From Lithodes maja (taxonomy: Eukaryota; Arthropoda; Malacostraca; Decapoda; Lithodidae), in contig JBAKBP010007122.1 of NCBI GenBank assembly GCA_037953745.1, positions 39,059 to 103,058 on the forward strand: DNA of 64,000 nt, written 5' to 3'. A model generated the notes under the pieces. The model was given only the letters and a program-made list of their open reading frames with translations. It was not told the origin of the DNA and did no database searches. Below, piece by piece: positions 53,582-63,440 of this stretch. The translations under genes were made by a program, and so were the position numbers. Positions within the stretch are counted from its first letter, which is position 1. The number at the start of each line of letters is the position of its first letter.

Positions 53582-54157
53582 TGTCGGGAATAGGGTAATG
53601 ATCCCGACAGTTTTAGGTCCATTAGGACATTTGAATTTGGCGGTATCGTATCGCATGTACGATTGCGGCTGGTTCTTTGTGTATTGTAGTTTATTCTTAA
53701 GTTAGGTTAAATATTAACTGTAATGTATAAATATCTACATCAGCTCTAGATGTATTATGAAACCAAGTTATGGGTTATAATTATTATGAGCCGGCAGCCA
53801 TATGTAATTTCGCGAAGCGATCGGACGCCGGCCCTCAGTCTCTCAATCAACACCATACCTTCAACATCTCCTCCCCCGGCTCTGACTCAACCCACAGTTC
53901 ACCATGTGCTACAACTAACCAAATATAACAACAGTCCTACATCACCAGTCCTCTAAGCTAAGTTCATTGTATGATATTGTATTATGTGAACATTCCTACA
54001 TGTCATGCAATTGAACTAGCCGTTTGTGGGGGACTGGATTAAACCTATCGACGAATACCTCGTTGGTAAATATAAATTACTATTTTATATAATACTATTT
54101 GTTGGGATAATCAGGTACCAGTGACCCATAAGTTAACCGTTCAATAGATTCCCGACA
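53582..54157 (+). repeat. BEL/Pao 5' LTR
   Basis: 576 bp, begins TGTCGGGAATAGGG and ends GATTCCCGACA: a TG...CA LTR with inverted ends TGTCGGGAAT / ATTCCCGACA. TATA-like and poly(A) signals cannot be placed firmly. A TATAAA-like gtataaatat occurs at about 53725. Confidence 0.95.
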
Positions 54158-54162
54158 AATAT

Positions 54163-54177
54163 TGGTCCTTCGTGCCC
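54163..54177 (+). promoter_or_regulatory. Candidate primer-binding site
   Basis: Five bases after the LTR is tggtccttcgtgccc, beginning with TGG as required for complementarity to the CCA end of a tRNA. The tRNA species cannot be named from the sequence alone. Confidence 0.6.
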
Positions 54178-54807
54178 TCAGGATATTACCGTAGTCCCGT
54201 TTTGTTTACTTCCTTGACGCTTGTGGGGTTACAAATGGCTGCCGCCTCGCGCGTTGTTGGCCGACTACCGTTTCCCTAGATTTGTCCCAGCTTCTTCCCT
54301 CGTGTTTTTTTATTCGCATGGACGCCGTCTCTATCTTTTTTGGGACTTGTTTCCTGGTTTTGTTGGGCGTGTGAACCTTGGCGTTTTTTGGTGGGTTAGC
54401 TGGGCTGCAGATTGGGGTTGGGGTATTTAGTAGGGCGCCATTTCGCGCTCCTAGGCTAGGCTAGGCAGTCTAGGCCTGCAGGTGTCTGTGGTGGCTTTCA
54501 TTTCGCTTTGGTGGTGTGCCTGTGGTGTTAGTTGTGTTGTCGTTGTGGGACTCATTTTCCTTTTGCTGTGGGGAGGGTTCTCATGTGACTTTTTATATTA
54601 ATTTTATATTAGCCTAGGCCTAGTTGCTTACAGTGGCGGTCATGAGTGTCTGTCTTTGTTGATTCCTAAGCGATTGACAGTTAATAGTCAGACCTCATGA
54701 TTGTAGCTTAACCAACTAGGCTTACCTATAAAGGGCTTATAATAATTAGTGCTTCACCTTACCCTTTTTTTAATGGATTTAGTATTTAAATCTTTTGTCA
54801 ATACATC
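54178..54807 (+). other. Long BEL leader with short upstream ORFs
   Basis: About 630 bp between the primer-binding site and ORF1. It contains a 14-codon ORF (from the ATG at 54235) and a longer low-complexity frame at 54221. At 54659-54696 it contains the duplicated leader block described below. Confidence 0.6.
54659..54696 (+). promoter_or_regulatory. Duplicated leader block, copy 1 (before the SGNH ORF)
   Basis: ttgattcctaagcgattgac followed by agttaatagtcagacc. cctaag followed 9-12 bases later by gacag resembles a branch point and 3' splice acceptor. A very similar block precedes ORF2 at 55573. Confidence 0.5.
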
Positions 54808-55428
54808 ATGGCTCAAAGGAACCATCCCACAGCTGCGTCAGGAAGTGGCATTGGGGTGAATTTTACACCAACCTCCTCATCCAATCAGAGCCCTGGGAAA
54901 GTGGTGGGTATATTAGGCCACAGTTATGTTGGTCGCCTAGGGGTTTCCCGCCGAGAATTTTATGACCCGGGTTTTGTGGTGAGGGTGTTTAGTGCCCCAG
55001 GAGCCACTCTCGATAATATCAGGTCCCAACCAGCCTGGGATGGTCTTTTGAGCCTAAGGCCCGAGATCACTGTATTAGTGTTAGGCGGTAACGACATCGT
55101 CTCTGGGGTAGTCCCGCAGGAGCTCGCGGCTAAGATCCAGGAGTTGACCTATGAGATTGAGGCATCCACGAATGGCCGCTGTCTTGTATTGGGATTAGAG
55201 CAGAGGGAGTCTCCTCGGGGTATACCGGCAGGCGAATACCACAAGGTGAAGAACTCTGTCAATGCTCTCCTCAAGAGAAAATACAAGCACCTTGGTGGTC
55301 GATTCTCCCCATATAGTTTTGGGAGCCAGTATATGTCCGAGGACGGCGTCCACCTCACCAATGAAGGCAGCGATCGTTTGTTGGCCCAGGTCATTAAGAT
55401 GGTAAGGGACTATCTTGCGTCGCAGTAG
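54808..55428 (+). CDS. SGNH/GDSL-type hydrolase ORF carried by the BEL element
   Basis: 206 residues. The SGNH blocks are present in order: block I GHSYVGRL with the nucleophile Ser39, block II Gly in SAPGATLDN (about 65), block III GGND with Asn95, and block V DGVHLTNEG with Asp179 and His182. The preceding about 30 residues are Ser/Thr/Pro-rich. Block V's spacing (D-x-x-H) and the overall length match small SGNH hydrolases. The predicted activity is an esterase or acylhydrolase; the substrate is unknown. No signal peptide or membrane segment is visible. The ORF is intact, has its own ATG with a leader, and is separated from gag by 212 bp. CR1-type LINEs are known to carry esterase ORF1 proteins; a BEL/Pao element with one is, to my knowledge, unusual. 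A capsid-adjacent or capture origin is possible. Confidence 0.8.
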   Translation: MAQRNHPTAASGSGIGVNFTPTSSSNQSPGKVVGILGHSYVGRLGVSRREFYDPGFVVRVFSAPGATLDNIRSQPAWDGLLSLRPEITVLVLGGNDIVSGVVPQELAAKIQELTYEIEASTNGRCLVLGLEQRESPRGIPAGEYHKVKNSVNALLKRKYKHLGGRFSPYSFGSQYMSEDGVHLTNEGSDRLLAQVIKMVRDYLASQ

Positions 55429-55572
55429 TCGGTCTCCTCATAGATAGCCCCAGTGTACTTTACGTTATTGTGTAGTCAGATAATTTCCTTTAGTTAGTTT
55501 ATATTAAGGGGACTGTAGGTATTATGTAATTCTTTTTGAGTAAATTTCTTAAGTAATGGTGGTTTGCCGCTG

Positions 55573-55606
55573 TTGATTCCTAAGCGATTAACAGTTTGTA
55601 GTCTGA
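55573..55606 (+). promoter_or_regulatory. Duplicated leader block, copy 2 (before gag-pol)
   Basis: ttgattcctaagcgattaac followed by agtttgtagtctgacc, about 85 percent identical to copy 1 at 54659. It lies 35 bp before the ATG of ORF2 at 55641. Confidence 0.5.
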
Positions 55607-55640
55607 CCATTGACCAGTTGCTTAGAATTAGACCTTAACG

Positions 55641-58600
55641 ATGACAGATTTGAAGAAACTTAAGATTCTTAAGGGAGGGATGAAGGGAAGTTTAAATAGA
55701 TGTTTAAGAGATCTTGATGAATTTTTAATAAGTGCCACGGCTGATCAGATAAAGGGTAAATTTGCTACTGTTACTAAATCGCTAGCTACTTATGATAGTT
55801 ATGCTCAGCAGGTATATGGTTTATTGACGGTTACTGACGATGTGGAAGAAGAAATGTCGGCAGATCTTGTGTACTTTGAGGACGTTAATACCGCCTTAGC
55901 CAGACTATCTTCCACCCAAGAAACAACCTCTGTTAAGGATACCGGTACACCAAAGGCGACTGGTTTTAACCTGCCGAAGCTTACTTTGCCTACCTTTTCC
56001 GGGGATTCGGCTACCTGGACTGGATTTTGGGATATTTTTGAGTGTTCCGTCCATCATAATAAAACGCTCACATCCATCCAAAGGTTCACATATCTCCGTG
56101 GTCAATTGAAAGGGGAGGCATTGAAGTTAGTCGATGGGTACAAGCTAGAAGCTACCAGCTACGAGTCTGCAGTGGAGTTGCTGAAGAGAACTTACGGGAG
56201 AGTGGAAGTCATCAAGACAGCTTTAATTACCAAATTCTTCACACTAGATCCTCCATCCTATGATGTGGCGGACCTAAAGGAGTACTATGCCTCCTTTGAG
56301 AGCCTCCTCCGAAGTATGGAGACAATGGCCGTCACCAAGGAGGAGATATTTAGTGTGAATATCTTGAATAAGATACCCTCTCCCCTAAGGGAAATCTTAA
56401 GACGACAACTAAGCGACTCTCCACTAAACTTGGAAGCGTTAGTGCAGGTGTACCAGACTGAAGTCTTCAATATGGAGAGTACTGGACACTACCGACAAGT
56501 GGAGGTGTCGCCATCTACTGCAGCTTTCCCGGTACAGACTTCTCCTAAACAGAAAAGGCCAATATCCTTGGGTTGTAAGTTGTGCAGTGTCCACGGTCAT
56601 CTGTGGTATCAGTGTCCTAAGTCTCCTAAGGCTACACAGAAGATTAGCAAGGCTCAATCGCTTAAGTTATGTACCAGCTGTCTGGCAAGAGACCACTTCA
56701 ACAGTACCTGCACCAATTCCTATATCAAACCTTGTAAGTATTGCAAGGGGAAACATTGGTTTTCCCTTTGCACCCAGTCTGATCGGCACGACGGCGAAGA
56801 AAAGGGGAGAACCCCCAAAGAGTCACATGAGAAAAGTAAGAGCGAGGGTGATAAAGTATCTGCCATGTCCATTGCTTCTCGAGAATGTCAATTGCTTCCT
56901 ACTATGATGCTGCCAGTAGTGGGGAGTAATAATAATACTATAATGACGCGCACCTTACTTGACCAGTGCTCACAGAGGTCATTCGTTCTGCGGTCATCAT
57001 TACCCCAGCTCAAGTGTACCAGCAAGGGTCAAGAGAACTTGCGTCTCCATGGTTTCACTGGTGAAATAGATTCCAGTGACTATGATATTGTGGAGATTTC
57101 ATATGTTTATAGAAAAAAGGTATGTCCCATCAAGGCTGTTGTGGTCGACACACTACCCAGTTTCTATATAGCATCAGAGATTCAACCACATTTGAAATAT
57201 CTCAGAAGCAAGGGGTATAAACTGGCTGATGATCAACTCTCTGCTAACAATGGTATTATGCTACTGGTCGGAGCTGATTATTACTACGACCTGGTTCACC
57301 CTGGGTATCGGCGGGTAGATAAGCTAATAATGCTCCCCACGATCCAAGGTTATGCCATTTCTGGATCCTATGCCACTTCCTCTCAAGACACACAGGTGGA
57401 GGTGGTTACGGTCCTCAAGGTAGCAGTAAGCCCCATAGATAAATATATTAGGCCAAATGTGCCTGATAATACATGTACTGATATAGATAAGCTATGGGAC
57501 TTGGACAATATTGGAATTGACCCACATGAACTTGATCGTGAGTCCAAGCTAGCGTTAAGCTCGTATGAAGAGACTGTAACGTATGACTCTGGCAGAGGTC
57601 AGTATGTGGTAAGGCTCCCTTGGAATGATAACAAGAGTAAATTACCTACTAATTGCCATCTAGCACTTGGTAGGTTACGTGGCCTTCAGAAGCAGTTTGT
57701 CAAGGATCCAAGTTATTGCGAGTCTTATGCGGCAGTTTTAGCCGAGCAGGTACAACGTGGATTTGTGGAGAGAGTAGATCTCAGTGAGTATGGGGATAAC
57801 ATCCATTACCTTGCTCACCATGGGATTAAAAAGGACAGTTCCACTACTCCTGTTCGTATTGTGTATGACTGCTCTGCTAAATCTAGTGATCGCTCCTATA
57901 GCCTGAATGATTGTCTGTACACGGGTCCGTCCCTGGTCTCTGATCTAGCGCAAATTATGTTGCGCTTCAGATGTCATAAGTTTGCATGGGTCGCCGATAT
58001 TGAGAAGGCCTTCCTGATGCTTCAACTCCATCGTGAAGACAGGGACTCGACAAGATTTTTATGGCCACGGGACCCAATGGATCTAGATTCAGAGTATCTG
58101 GTCTACAGGTTCAGAGTCGTCTTATTCGGGGCGACCTGTTCCCAGTTCCTTCTCAACGCTACTATCTTGCGTCATCTTGAGGAGGCTGGACTAGATCCTG
58201 ACTTCAAGAATGAGATCAAGCAGGGGATCTATGTGGACAATCTTCAAGGCACCGGAGACAATGAAGATTTATTGCTCAAGAGATGCTGGGAGATCCGTGA
58301 TATATTTGCCAAGGCTCATTTATACTTAAGAGAATGGGCCACTAATAGTGATCTTTTGAAAGGTCAATTTACTTCTGACGGTGTAGCTACTGAGAATAGT
58401 GAGGTGAAGTTTTTAGGCCACAAATGGGACACTACCACAGATTGTATATCCTTCTGTCACACCCCATGCGGCAGTGAGCTTATGACCAAGCGAAACTGCT
58501 TAAGCTTGTCAGCGAGGTTGTTTGATCCCCTAGGTTTTTTGCTGCCTGTAACAATCCGTGCTCGTATGTTTTTACAGCAACTGTGGCGGCTAAAACTAGA

Positions 58601-59561
58601 TTGGGATACGCCCCTCCCGATTGAGTTACAAGATACTTGGCAGTTGATTCGGTCGGACCTTTCCACATGTTGCAAGGTCCAACTAAATCGTCAGGTTATT
58701 AGTGGTCAACAGGTGGATCTACATGCCTTTTCTGATGCTAGTAATAGTGCGTACGGTACTGCCATATACATATGCAATGGTAGTGAAGCGACGCTGGCTA
58801 TAGCGAAGGCCAAAGTAGCCCCTATAAAGAAGATTACAGTTCCTAAATTAGAACTTACTGCATTGCTTCTGTCTGCTCGTCTAATAAAGTTTACACTGGA
58901 TGCTTATGCAGACATACTACAGATTAATAACGTCTATGTCTGGAGCGACAGTCAAATAGCGCTTTCATGGGTACACAGCCAGAAAGTGTTACCTGTTTAT
59001 GTTTCTAATCGCACTGATGAGATACATAACTTAGTTCCTACGGCTAAATTTCGCTATGTGAGCACCAGGGATAACCCCAGTGACATCATTTCACGGGGGA
59101 TCTCGGCACAGCAGTTTATGTCTTCCTCTATTTGGTGGCATGGACCTCCATGGCTTACATCTCCAACTGAGTGGCCTCAGGATTTCAGGGATTACATATC
59201 TGATCCTTCAAGTCGGCCCCAAGATGATGTGTTAAGTAGTTCGAATGTGAGTACTACACATCAGGATAACAAGTTGGTAGAGTGGGAACGTTACGGCAGC
59301 TATGATCAAGTAATACGGGTATTTGCATGGATATACCGTTTCATTAACAACATGAGAAGTCGGGCTCACGGATCTTTCCTTAGTGAAGATTCGAAGCATA
59401 TCAGACTCCATGAATTGAGATCAGCAGAAGCAAAACTAATATGTTTAGTACAAAAGGAATCTTATCCTACTGAACATCAAAATCCTGAGCAAGGAGTCAA
59501 AGGCCAAACCCTCAAACTTAATGAGGCAGCTAGGATTATATATGGAAGGAGGCATTATTAA
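55641..59561 (+). CDS. BEL/Pao gag-pol: gag, zinc knuckles, protease, RT, RNase H
   Basis: 1306 residues. The N-terminal about 110-290 is a DUF1759-type gag region (LPKLTLPTFSGDSATWTGFW). Three cysteine clusters follow (CKLCSVHGHLWYQC, CTSCLARDHFNSTC, CKYCKGKHWFSLC). The protease-like region has LLDQCSQRSFV: catalytic Asp retained, but the usual D-(S/T)-G becomes D-Q-C. The RT has VADIEKAFLMLQLH and IYVDNL, with Asn in place of the second Asp of YVDD; variants of this kind occur in some BEL/Pao elements. RNase H carries LHAFSDASNSAYG and VPKLELTALL, VWSDSQIALSWV and STRDNPSDIISRG. The frame stops at 59561, where ORF3 overlaps in another frame. Confidence 0.88.
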   Translation: MTDLKKLKILKGGMKGSLNRCLRDLDEFLISATADQIKGKFATVTKSLATYDSYAQQVYGLLTVTDDVEEEMSADLVYFEDVNTALARLSSTQETTSVKDTGTPKATGFNLPKLTLPTFSGDSATWTGFWDIFECSVHHNKTLTSIQRFTYLRGQLKGEALKLVDGYKLEATSYESAVELLKRTYGRVEVIKTALITKFFTLDPPSYDVADLKEYYASFESLLRSMETMAVTKEEIFSVNILNKIPSPLREILRRQLSDSPLNLEALVQVYQTEVFNMESTGHYRQVEVSPSTAAFPVQTSPKQKRPISLGCKLCSVHGHLWYQCPKSPKATQKISKAQSLKLCTSCLARDHFNSTCTNSYIKPCKYCKGKHWFSLCTQSDRHDGEEKGRTPKESHEKSKSEGDKVSAMSIASRECQLLPTMMLPVVGSNNNTIMTRTLLDQCSQRSFVLRSSLPQLKCTSKGQENLRLHGFTGEIDSSDYDIVEISYVYRKKVCPIKAVVVDTLPSFYIASEIQPHLKYLRSKGYKLADDQLSANNGIMLLVGADYYYDLVHPGYRRVDKLIMLPTIQGYAISGSYATSSQDTQVEVVTVLKVAVSPIDKYIRPNVPDNTCTDIDKLWDLDNIGIDPHELDRESKLALSSYEETVTYDSGRGQYVVRLPWNDNKSKLPTNCHLALGRLRGLQKQFVKDPSYCESYAAVLAEQVQRGFVERVDLSEYGDNIHYLAHHGIKKDSSTTPVRIVYDCSAKSSDRSYSLNDCLYTGPSLVSDLAQIMLRFRCHKFAWVADIEKAFLMLQLHREDRDSTRFLWPRDPMDLDSEYLVYRFRVVLFGATCSQFLLNATILRHLEEAGLDPDFKNEIKQGIYVDNLQGTGDNEDLLLKRCWEIRDIFAKAHLYLREWATNSDLLKGQFTSDGVATENSEVKFLGHKWDTTTDCISFCHTPCGSELMTKRNCLSLSARLFDPLGFLLPVTIRARMFLQQLWRLKLDWDTPLPIELQDTWQLIRSDLSTCCKVQLNRQVISGQQVDLHAFSDASNSAYGTAIYICNGSEATLAIAKAKVAPIKKITVPKLELTALLLSARLIKFTLDAYADILQINNVYVWSDSQIALSWVHSQKVLPVYVSNRTDEIHNLVPTAKFRYVSTRDNPSDIISRGISAQQFMSSSIWWHGPPWLTSPTEWPQDFRDYISDPSSRPQDDVLSSSNVSTTHQDNKLVEWERYGSYDQVIRVFAWIYRFINNMRSRAHGSFLSEDSKHIRLHELRSAEAKLICLVQKESYPTEHQNPEQGVKGQTLKLNEAARIIYGRRHY

Positions 59562-60975
59562 GTGTAGAGGCAGGATACAAAAAGCGGACATTACTGATTC
59601 TGCGAAATATCCTGTCCTCCTTAGCTCCTCTCATTTGATTACCAAACTGTTGATTCGCCAATGCCATAGGACCTGCCTACATTTTGGCGTAAATTATGTT
59701 CTGGCGTATATGCGACAACGTTGGTGGATCCCTAAGATGCGACAAGCAATTAAAGGGATCCACAATAGCTGTACTATCTGTAAAAGATTACAGGGTAAGC
59801 CTTACTCCCCAGTTGATCTACCTCCCTTGCCTGAGTTCAGGGTACAAAGGACTGAACCATTTCAGGTAACCGGGGTAGACTACACCGGAGCGATTCATGT
59901 TAGAGAATCGCCCGGTAATATCATAAAGGTATATGCCGTCCTATTCACATGTGCGGTAACCAGAGCGATTCATATTGAATTGATTGACGACCTATCCAGT
60001 GAGGGGTTTTTGCATACTCTACGACGCTTTGCAGGCCGCAATGGTTTCCCTCAAATTATTATGAGCGATAATGCGACTTGTTTTGTCGGGGCCTCTAAAT
60101 ATCTCCAGAGTTTAATGGATGACCCGCAGGTTGTGGCTACCCTCACTGGAAAGGGTTGTCAGTGGAGATTTATACCAGCACGTGCACCATGGTTCGGGGC
60201 GATTTGGGAGAGAACAATCGGTATCGTCAAATCTGCCTTGAAGAAGGTACTAGGAAGGGCACTGGTGACCAGCCGGGAGTTGCAAACCATCTTAATAGAA
60301 ATTGAGATGTCAGTCAACGACAGGCCCTTGACCTATACCTCGGCAGATGTTGATGACCTCTTACCCATTTCGCCTTCCATGATGACACGTGGACGAACCC
60401 TTAATACCTTTCCTAAATCGTCCGTAAATGACGAAGATCTGCTAGACCCTACGTTCGGCAATGCTGACGCCACACGTCGTCGCTTCCAGTATGTAAACAA
60501 GGTGTCCGACGATCTATGGAAACGGTGGACCCAAGAATATTTGCTGTCTCTTCGCGAGCGTTACTCTCATAAGATCAAAGGGACGAATCAACGATGGCCT
60601 CGTATCGGGGATATCGTCCTGATTCATGATGAGCGTCCTAGGTTATTTTGGAAGCTTGGGAGGATTATCGATTTGTTCCAGGGCATTGATGGTCTTATAA
60701 GGGTTGCTAGAATACGAACTTCGACTGGGGTTACTACTCGCCCAGTCGTAAGGTTATATCCCCTGGAGCAGGATGTAGAACTGCCGGATGATCCTGGCGT
60801 CTCTACTGATACCCCTCCGCGGAAGAGTGCTGGTGACAGTACTCCTCAAGGTGGGGCAGCTGATAATGAGAAGGATGATCCTCCTCAGGCTTCAGGTGGC
60901 GCTCGTCCCAAAAGGAGGGCGGCTATGAGTTCCGTGGATCTTTGGAGATCAAAGATCAAACTAGGTGATCTTTGA
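59521..60975 (+). CDS. BEL/Pao integrase, +1 frame relative to gag-pol
   Basis: 484 residues overlapping ORF2 by 41 bases. The HHCC zinc region is HRTCLHFGVNYVLAYMRQRW to CTIC, and the core has the catalytic Asp in VTGVDYTGAIHV, the second in IIMSDNATCFVG and the Glu in APWFGAIWERTIG. A C-terminal region with IGDIVLIHDERP and a Lys/Arg-rich tail follows. All DDE residues are present. The ATG at 59521 is probably not a true start: similar pol proteins continue straight from RNase H into this region, so either a frameshifting signal or a one-copy indel joins the two ORFs. Confidence 0.85.
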   Translation: MRQLGLYMEGGIIKCRGRIQKADITDSAKYPVLLSSSHLITKLLIRQCHRTCLHFGVNYVLAYMRQRWWIPKMRQAIKGIHNSCTICKRLQGKPYSPVDLPPLPEFRVQRTEPFQVTGVDYTGAIHVRESPGNIIKVYAVLFTCAVTRAIHIELIDDLSSEGFLHTLRRFAGRNGFPQIIMSDNATCFVGASKYLQSLMDDPQVVATLTGKGCQWRFIPARAPWFGAIWERTIGIVKSALKKVLGRALVTSRELQTILIEIEMSVNDRPLTYTSADVDDLLPISPSMMTRGRTLNTFPKSSVNDEDLLDPTFGNADATRRRFQYVNKVSDDLWKRWTQEYLLSLRERYSHKIKGTNQRWPRIGDIVLIHDERPRLFWKLGRIIDLFQGIDGLIRVARIRTSTGVTTRPVVRLYPLEQDVELPDDPGVSTDTPPRKSAGDSTPQGGAADNEKDDPPQASGGARPKRRAAMSSVDLWRSKIKLGDL

Positions 60976-61040
60976 CTTCGTTGTCCTTTTGTTGTTCTCT
61001 GTATATAGCTCCTGTATATCATTTTTGGTGGCGGGCAATA

Positions 61041-61616
61041 TGTCGGGAATAGGGTAATGATCCCGACAGTTTTAGGTCCATTAGGACATTTGAATTTGGC
61101 GGTATCGTATCGCATGTACGATTGCGGCTGGTTCTTTGTGTATTGTAGTTTATTCTTAAGTTAGGTTAAATATTAACTGTAATGTATAAATATCTACATC
61201 AGCTCTAGATGTATTATGAAACCAAGTTATGGGTTATAATTATTATGAGCCGGCAGCCATATGTAATTTCGCGAAGCGATCGGACGCCGGCCCTCAGTCT
61301 CTCAATCAACACCATACCTTCAACATCTCCTCCCCCGGCTCTGACTCAACCCACAGTTCACCATGTGCTACAACTAACCAAATATAACAACAGTCCTACA
61401 TCACCAGTCCTCTAAGCTAAGTTCATTGTATGATATTGTATTATGTGAACATTCCTACATGTCATGCAATTGAACTAGCCGTTTGTGGGGGACTGGATTA
61501 AACCTATCGACGAATACCTCGTTGGTAAATATAAATTACTATTTTATATAATACTATTTGTTGGGATAATCAGGTACCAGTGACCCATAAGTTAACCGTT
61601 CAATAGATTCCCGACA
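61041..61616 (+). repeat. BEL/Pao 3' LTR
   Basis: 576 bp, no difference from the 5' LTR found on inspection (same short ORF at the same place). It is preceded by ggtggcgggcaata, a possible polypurine tract. Confidence 0.95.
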
Positions 61617-61629
61617 TGGACCGATTCCC

Positions 61630-63436
61630 GATTTTGAACACTTGAATTAAGTCACCTCTTAATCTGCACTGGGTTAAAGGAAATAGATTTAATTCTCTAA
61701 GACGCTCTTCGTATGGTTTGTTCTTTAGGCTAGGTATCATTTTGGTAACTCTACATTGAACTCGTTCTAGCTTGTTTATGTCTTTTTGGTAATAAGGGCA
61801 CCAGCATTGAACGCAGTATTCCAGAAGAGGGCGGACTAAGGAATTGTAAAGGGTTAGGATAACGTCTTTGGATTTATGCTCAAATGACCTGCCTATAAAG
61901 CCAATTATTTTGTTTGCCTTCTTAACAACTTCTGAACATTGTTGACTCGGTTTTAGGTTACTCGATATTGTTACTCCCAGATCAGTTTCTCTGTTTACAT
62001 TCTTAAGCTGAGTGCCATTCATCGAATAGTTTGCTTTCTCATTTAGGTATCCGATATGTAGTACTTTACATTTATCCGCATTGAAACTCATTTGCCAAAT
62101 TTGGGCCCAATGTGACAATTTATCTAGATTGTGTTGCATATCGTCAACTTGATCTTTTGAGAGTACGCTATTTGCAATTTTTGTATCGTCAGCAAATTTT
62201 GAGATTGTACAGGTGAGACCCTCATCTATGTCGTTGATGTAAATTAGAAAGAGAATTGGTCCTAGTACCGATCCCTGGGGTACCCCGCTACTTACATTGG
62301 TCCATTTAGATGCCTTATCGTTTATGACTATTCTTTGCTTTCTGTCGCTGAGCCAATTTTCTATCCATTTCAACACACCGTCTTGTATTCCATGCGCTTT
62401 TAGTTTTAGTAGTAAACGTTTGTGGGGGAACTTTGTCAAAGGCCTTTTGAAAATCAAGGTATATAATATCTACAGCTTTACTCTCATCGTAGAGGTTGAG
62501 GAAATCGTGGAAGAAGTCCAAGAGGTTTGTTAAACAGGAACGTTTTTTACGAAAGCCGTGTTGAGTATCTTTAAGTATGTTATTTTCCTCTAAGTGATTT
62601 ACGAGTCTGTCTCTTATGACCGTTTCTAGCATTTTACATACAACTGAGGTTAAGCTAATTGGACGATAGTTACTGGGTAGGGATTTGCTGCCTTTTTTTA
62701 ATATCGGTGTTACGTTGGCTATCTTCCACTGATCAGGCATAGTTCCAGACTGCAAGGATTTATTGAATAGTAATGTCAGTGGTATGGAGAGCTCATCCTT
62801 AGCTTCCTTTAGAACTCTAGGCAAGATTGTATCAGGTCCAGGCGTTTTATTTACCTGAATTTATCTAAACAATTCAATACTTCTCTCTCTGTAATGGTGA
62901 TATTGCTTAGAACATCTGAATTATCAATCTGAATCGGCGATGGTGTAGGGATATCACTGAGGTCTTCTGTTGTAAAAACTGATGCAAAGAAGGTATTGAG
63001 GGCATTACTCATTTGTACTTCGTCTTTGGTGTATTCTCCATTTTCATCGACTAACGGTCCAACAGTTGAAGTAACTACTTTTTTCTTTCTGATATAACTA
63101 TTGAATTCTTTCGGGTTTGTTTTACTTTGATTCGCAATATGTAACTCTAGGGTCTTTTTACTTTGCTTAATTAACTTTTTTGGCTTTGCGTCGTAGCTCT
63201 ACAAATTTCACCCGTTCTTCGTCATTTTGTGAGAATTTTAATCAATCATTAGCAAATTTTTTAGCAAGCAGGCAATTTTAAATATCTTTATTCCACCATT
63301 TGGGCTTATTATTATGGCCTGGACGCCGTATTTTCGATGGTATGCAGTCTTGCACTGCTTTTAGGTAGTGGTTTCGAATAACTTCCAAGATGTATTTATG
63401 TCGTTATTGTGAATTAAAAAGCTCCAGTCAGTTTCT
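61630..63436 (-). pseudogene. CR1-like LINE, RT region
   Basis: Minus strand. From 62824 down it reads ANVTPILKKGSKSLPSNYRP, QHGFRKKRSCLTNLLDF and IYLDFQKAFDKVP. A one-base frameshift near 62424 follows, then GVPQGSVLGPILFLIYIND, CTISKFADDTKI and LGVTISSNLKPSQQC, then the C-terminal SLVRPLLEYCVQCW and NKLERVQCRVTKMI. Upstream, 62825-63436, the frame is broken by stops but keeps LINE-like sequence. It continues at 53284-53581 (C-terminus) and 63926-64000 (5' side). Confidence 0.8.
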
Positions 63437-63440
63437 TTAA

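Larger units (their letters stand above)
53582..61616 (+). mobile_element. BEL/Pao LTR retrotransposon with an extra SGNH hydrolase ORF
   Basis: 8.0-kb element with two 576-bp LTRs that look identical base for base, a primer-binding-like site, gag-pol coding in the BEL/Pao order, and an additional upstream ORF (54808-55428). Order: 5' LTR, leader, ORF1 (SGNH), ORF2 (gag, protease, RT, RNase H), ORF3 (integrase), 3' LTR. LTR identity means a very recent insertion or conversion. It is inserted in a CR1-like LINE. No clean 5-bp target duplication is present; see findings. Confidence 0.9.
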
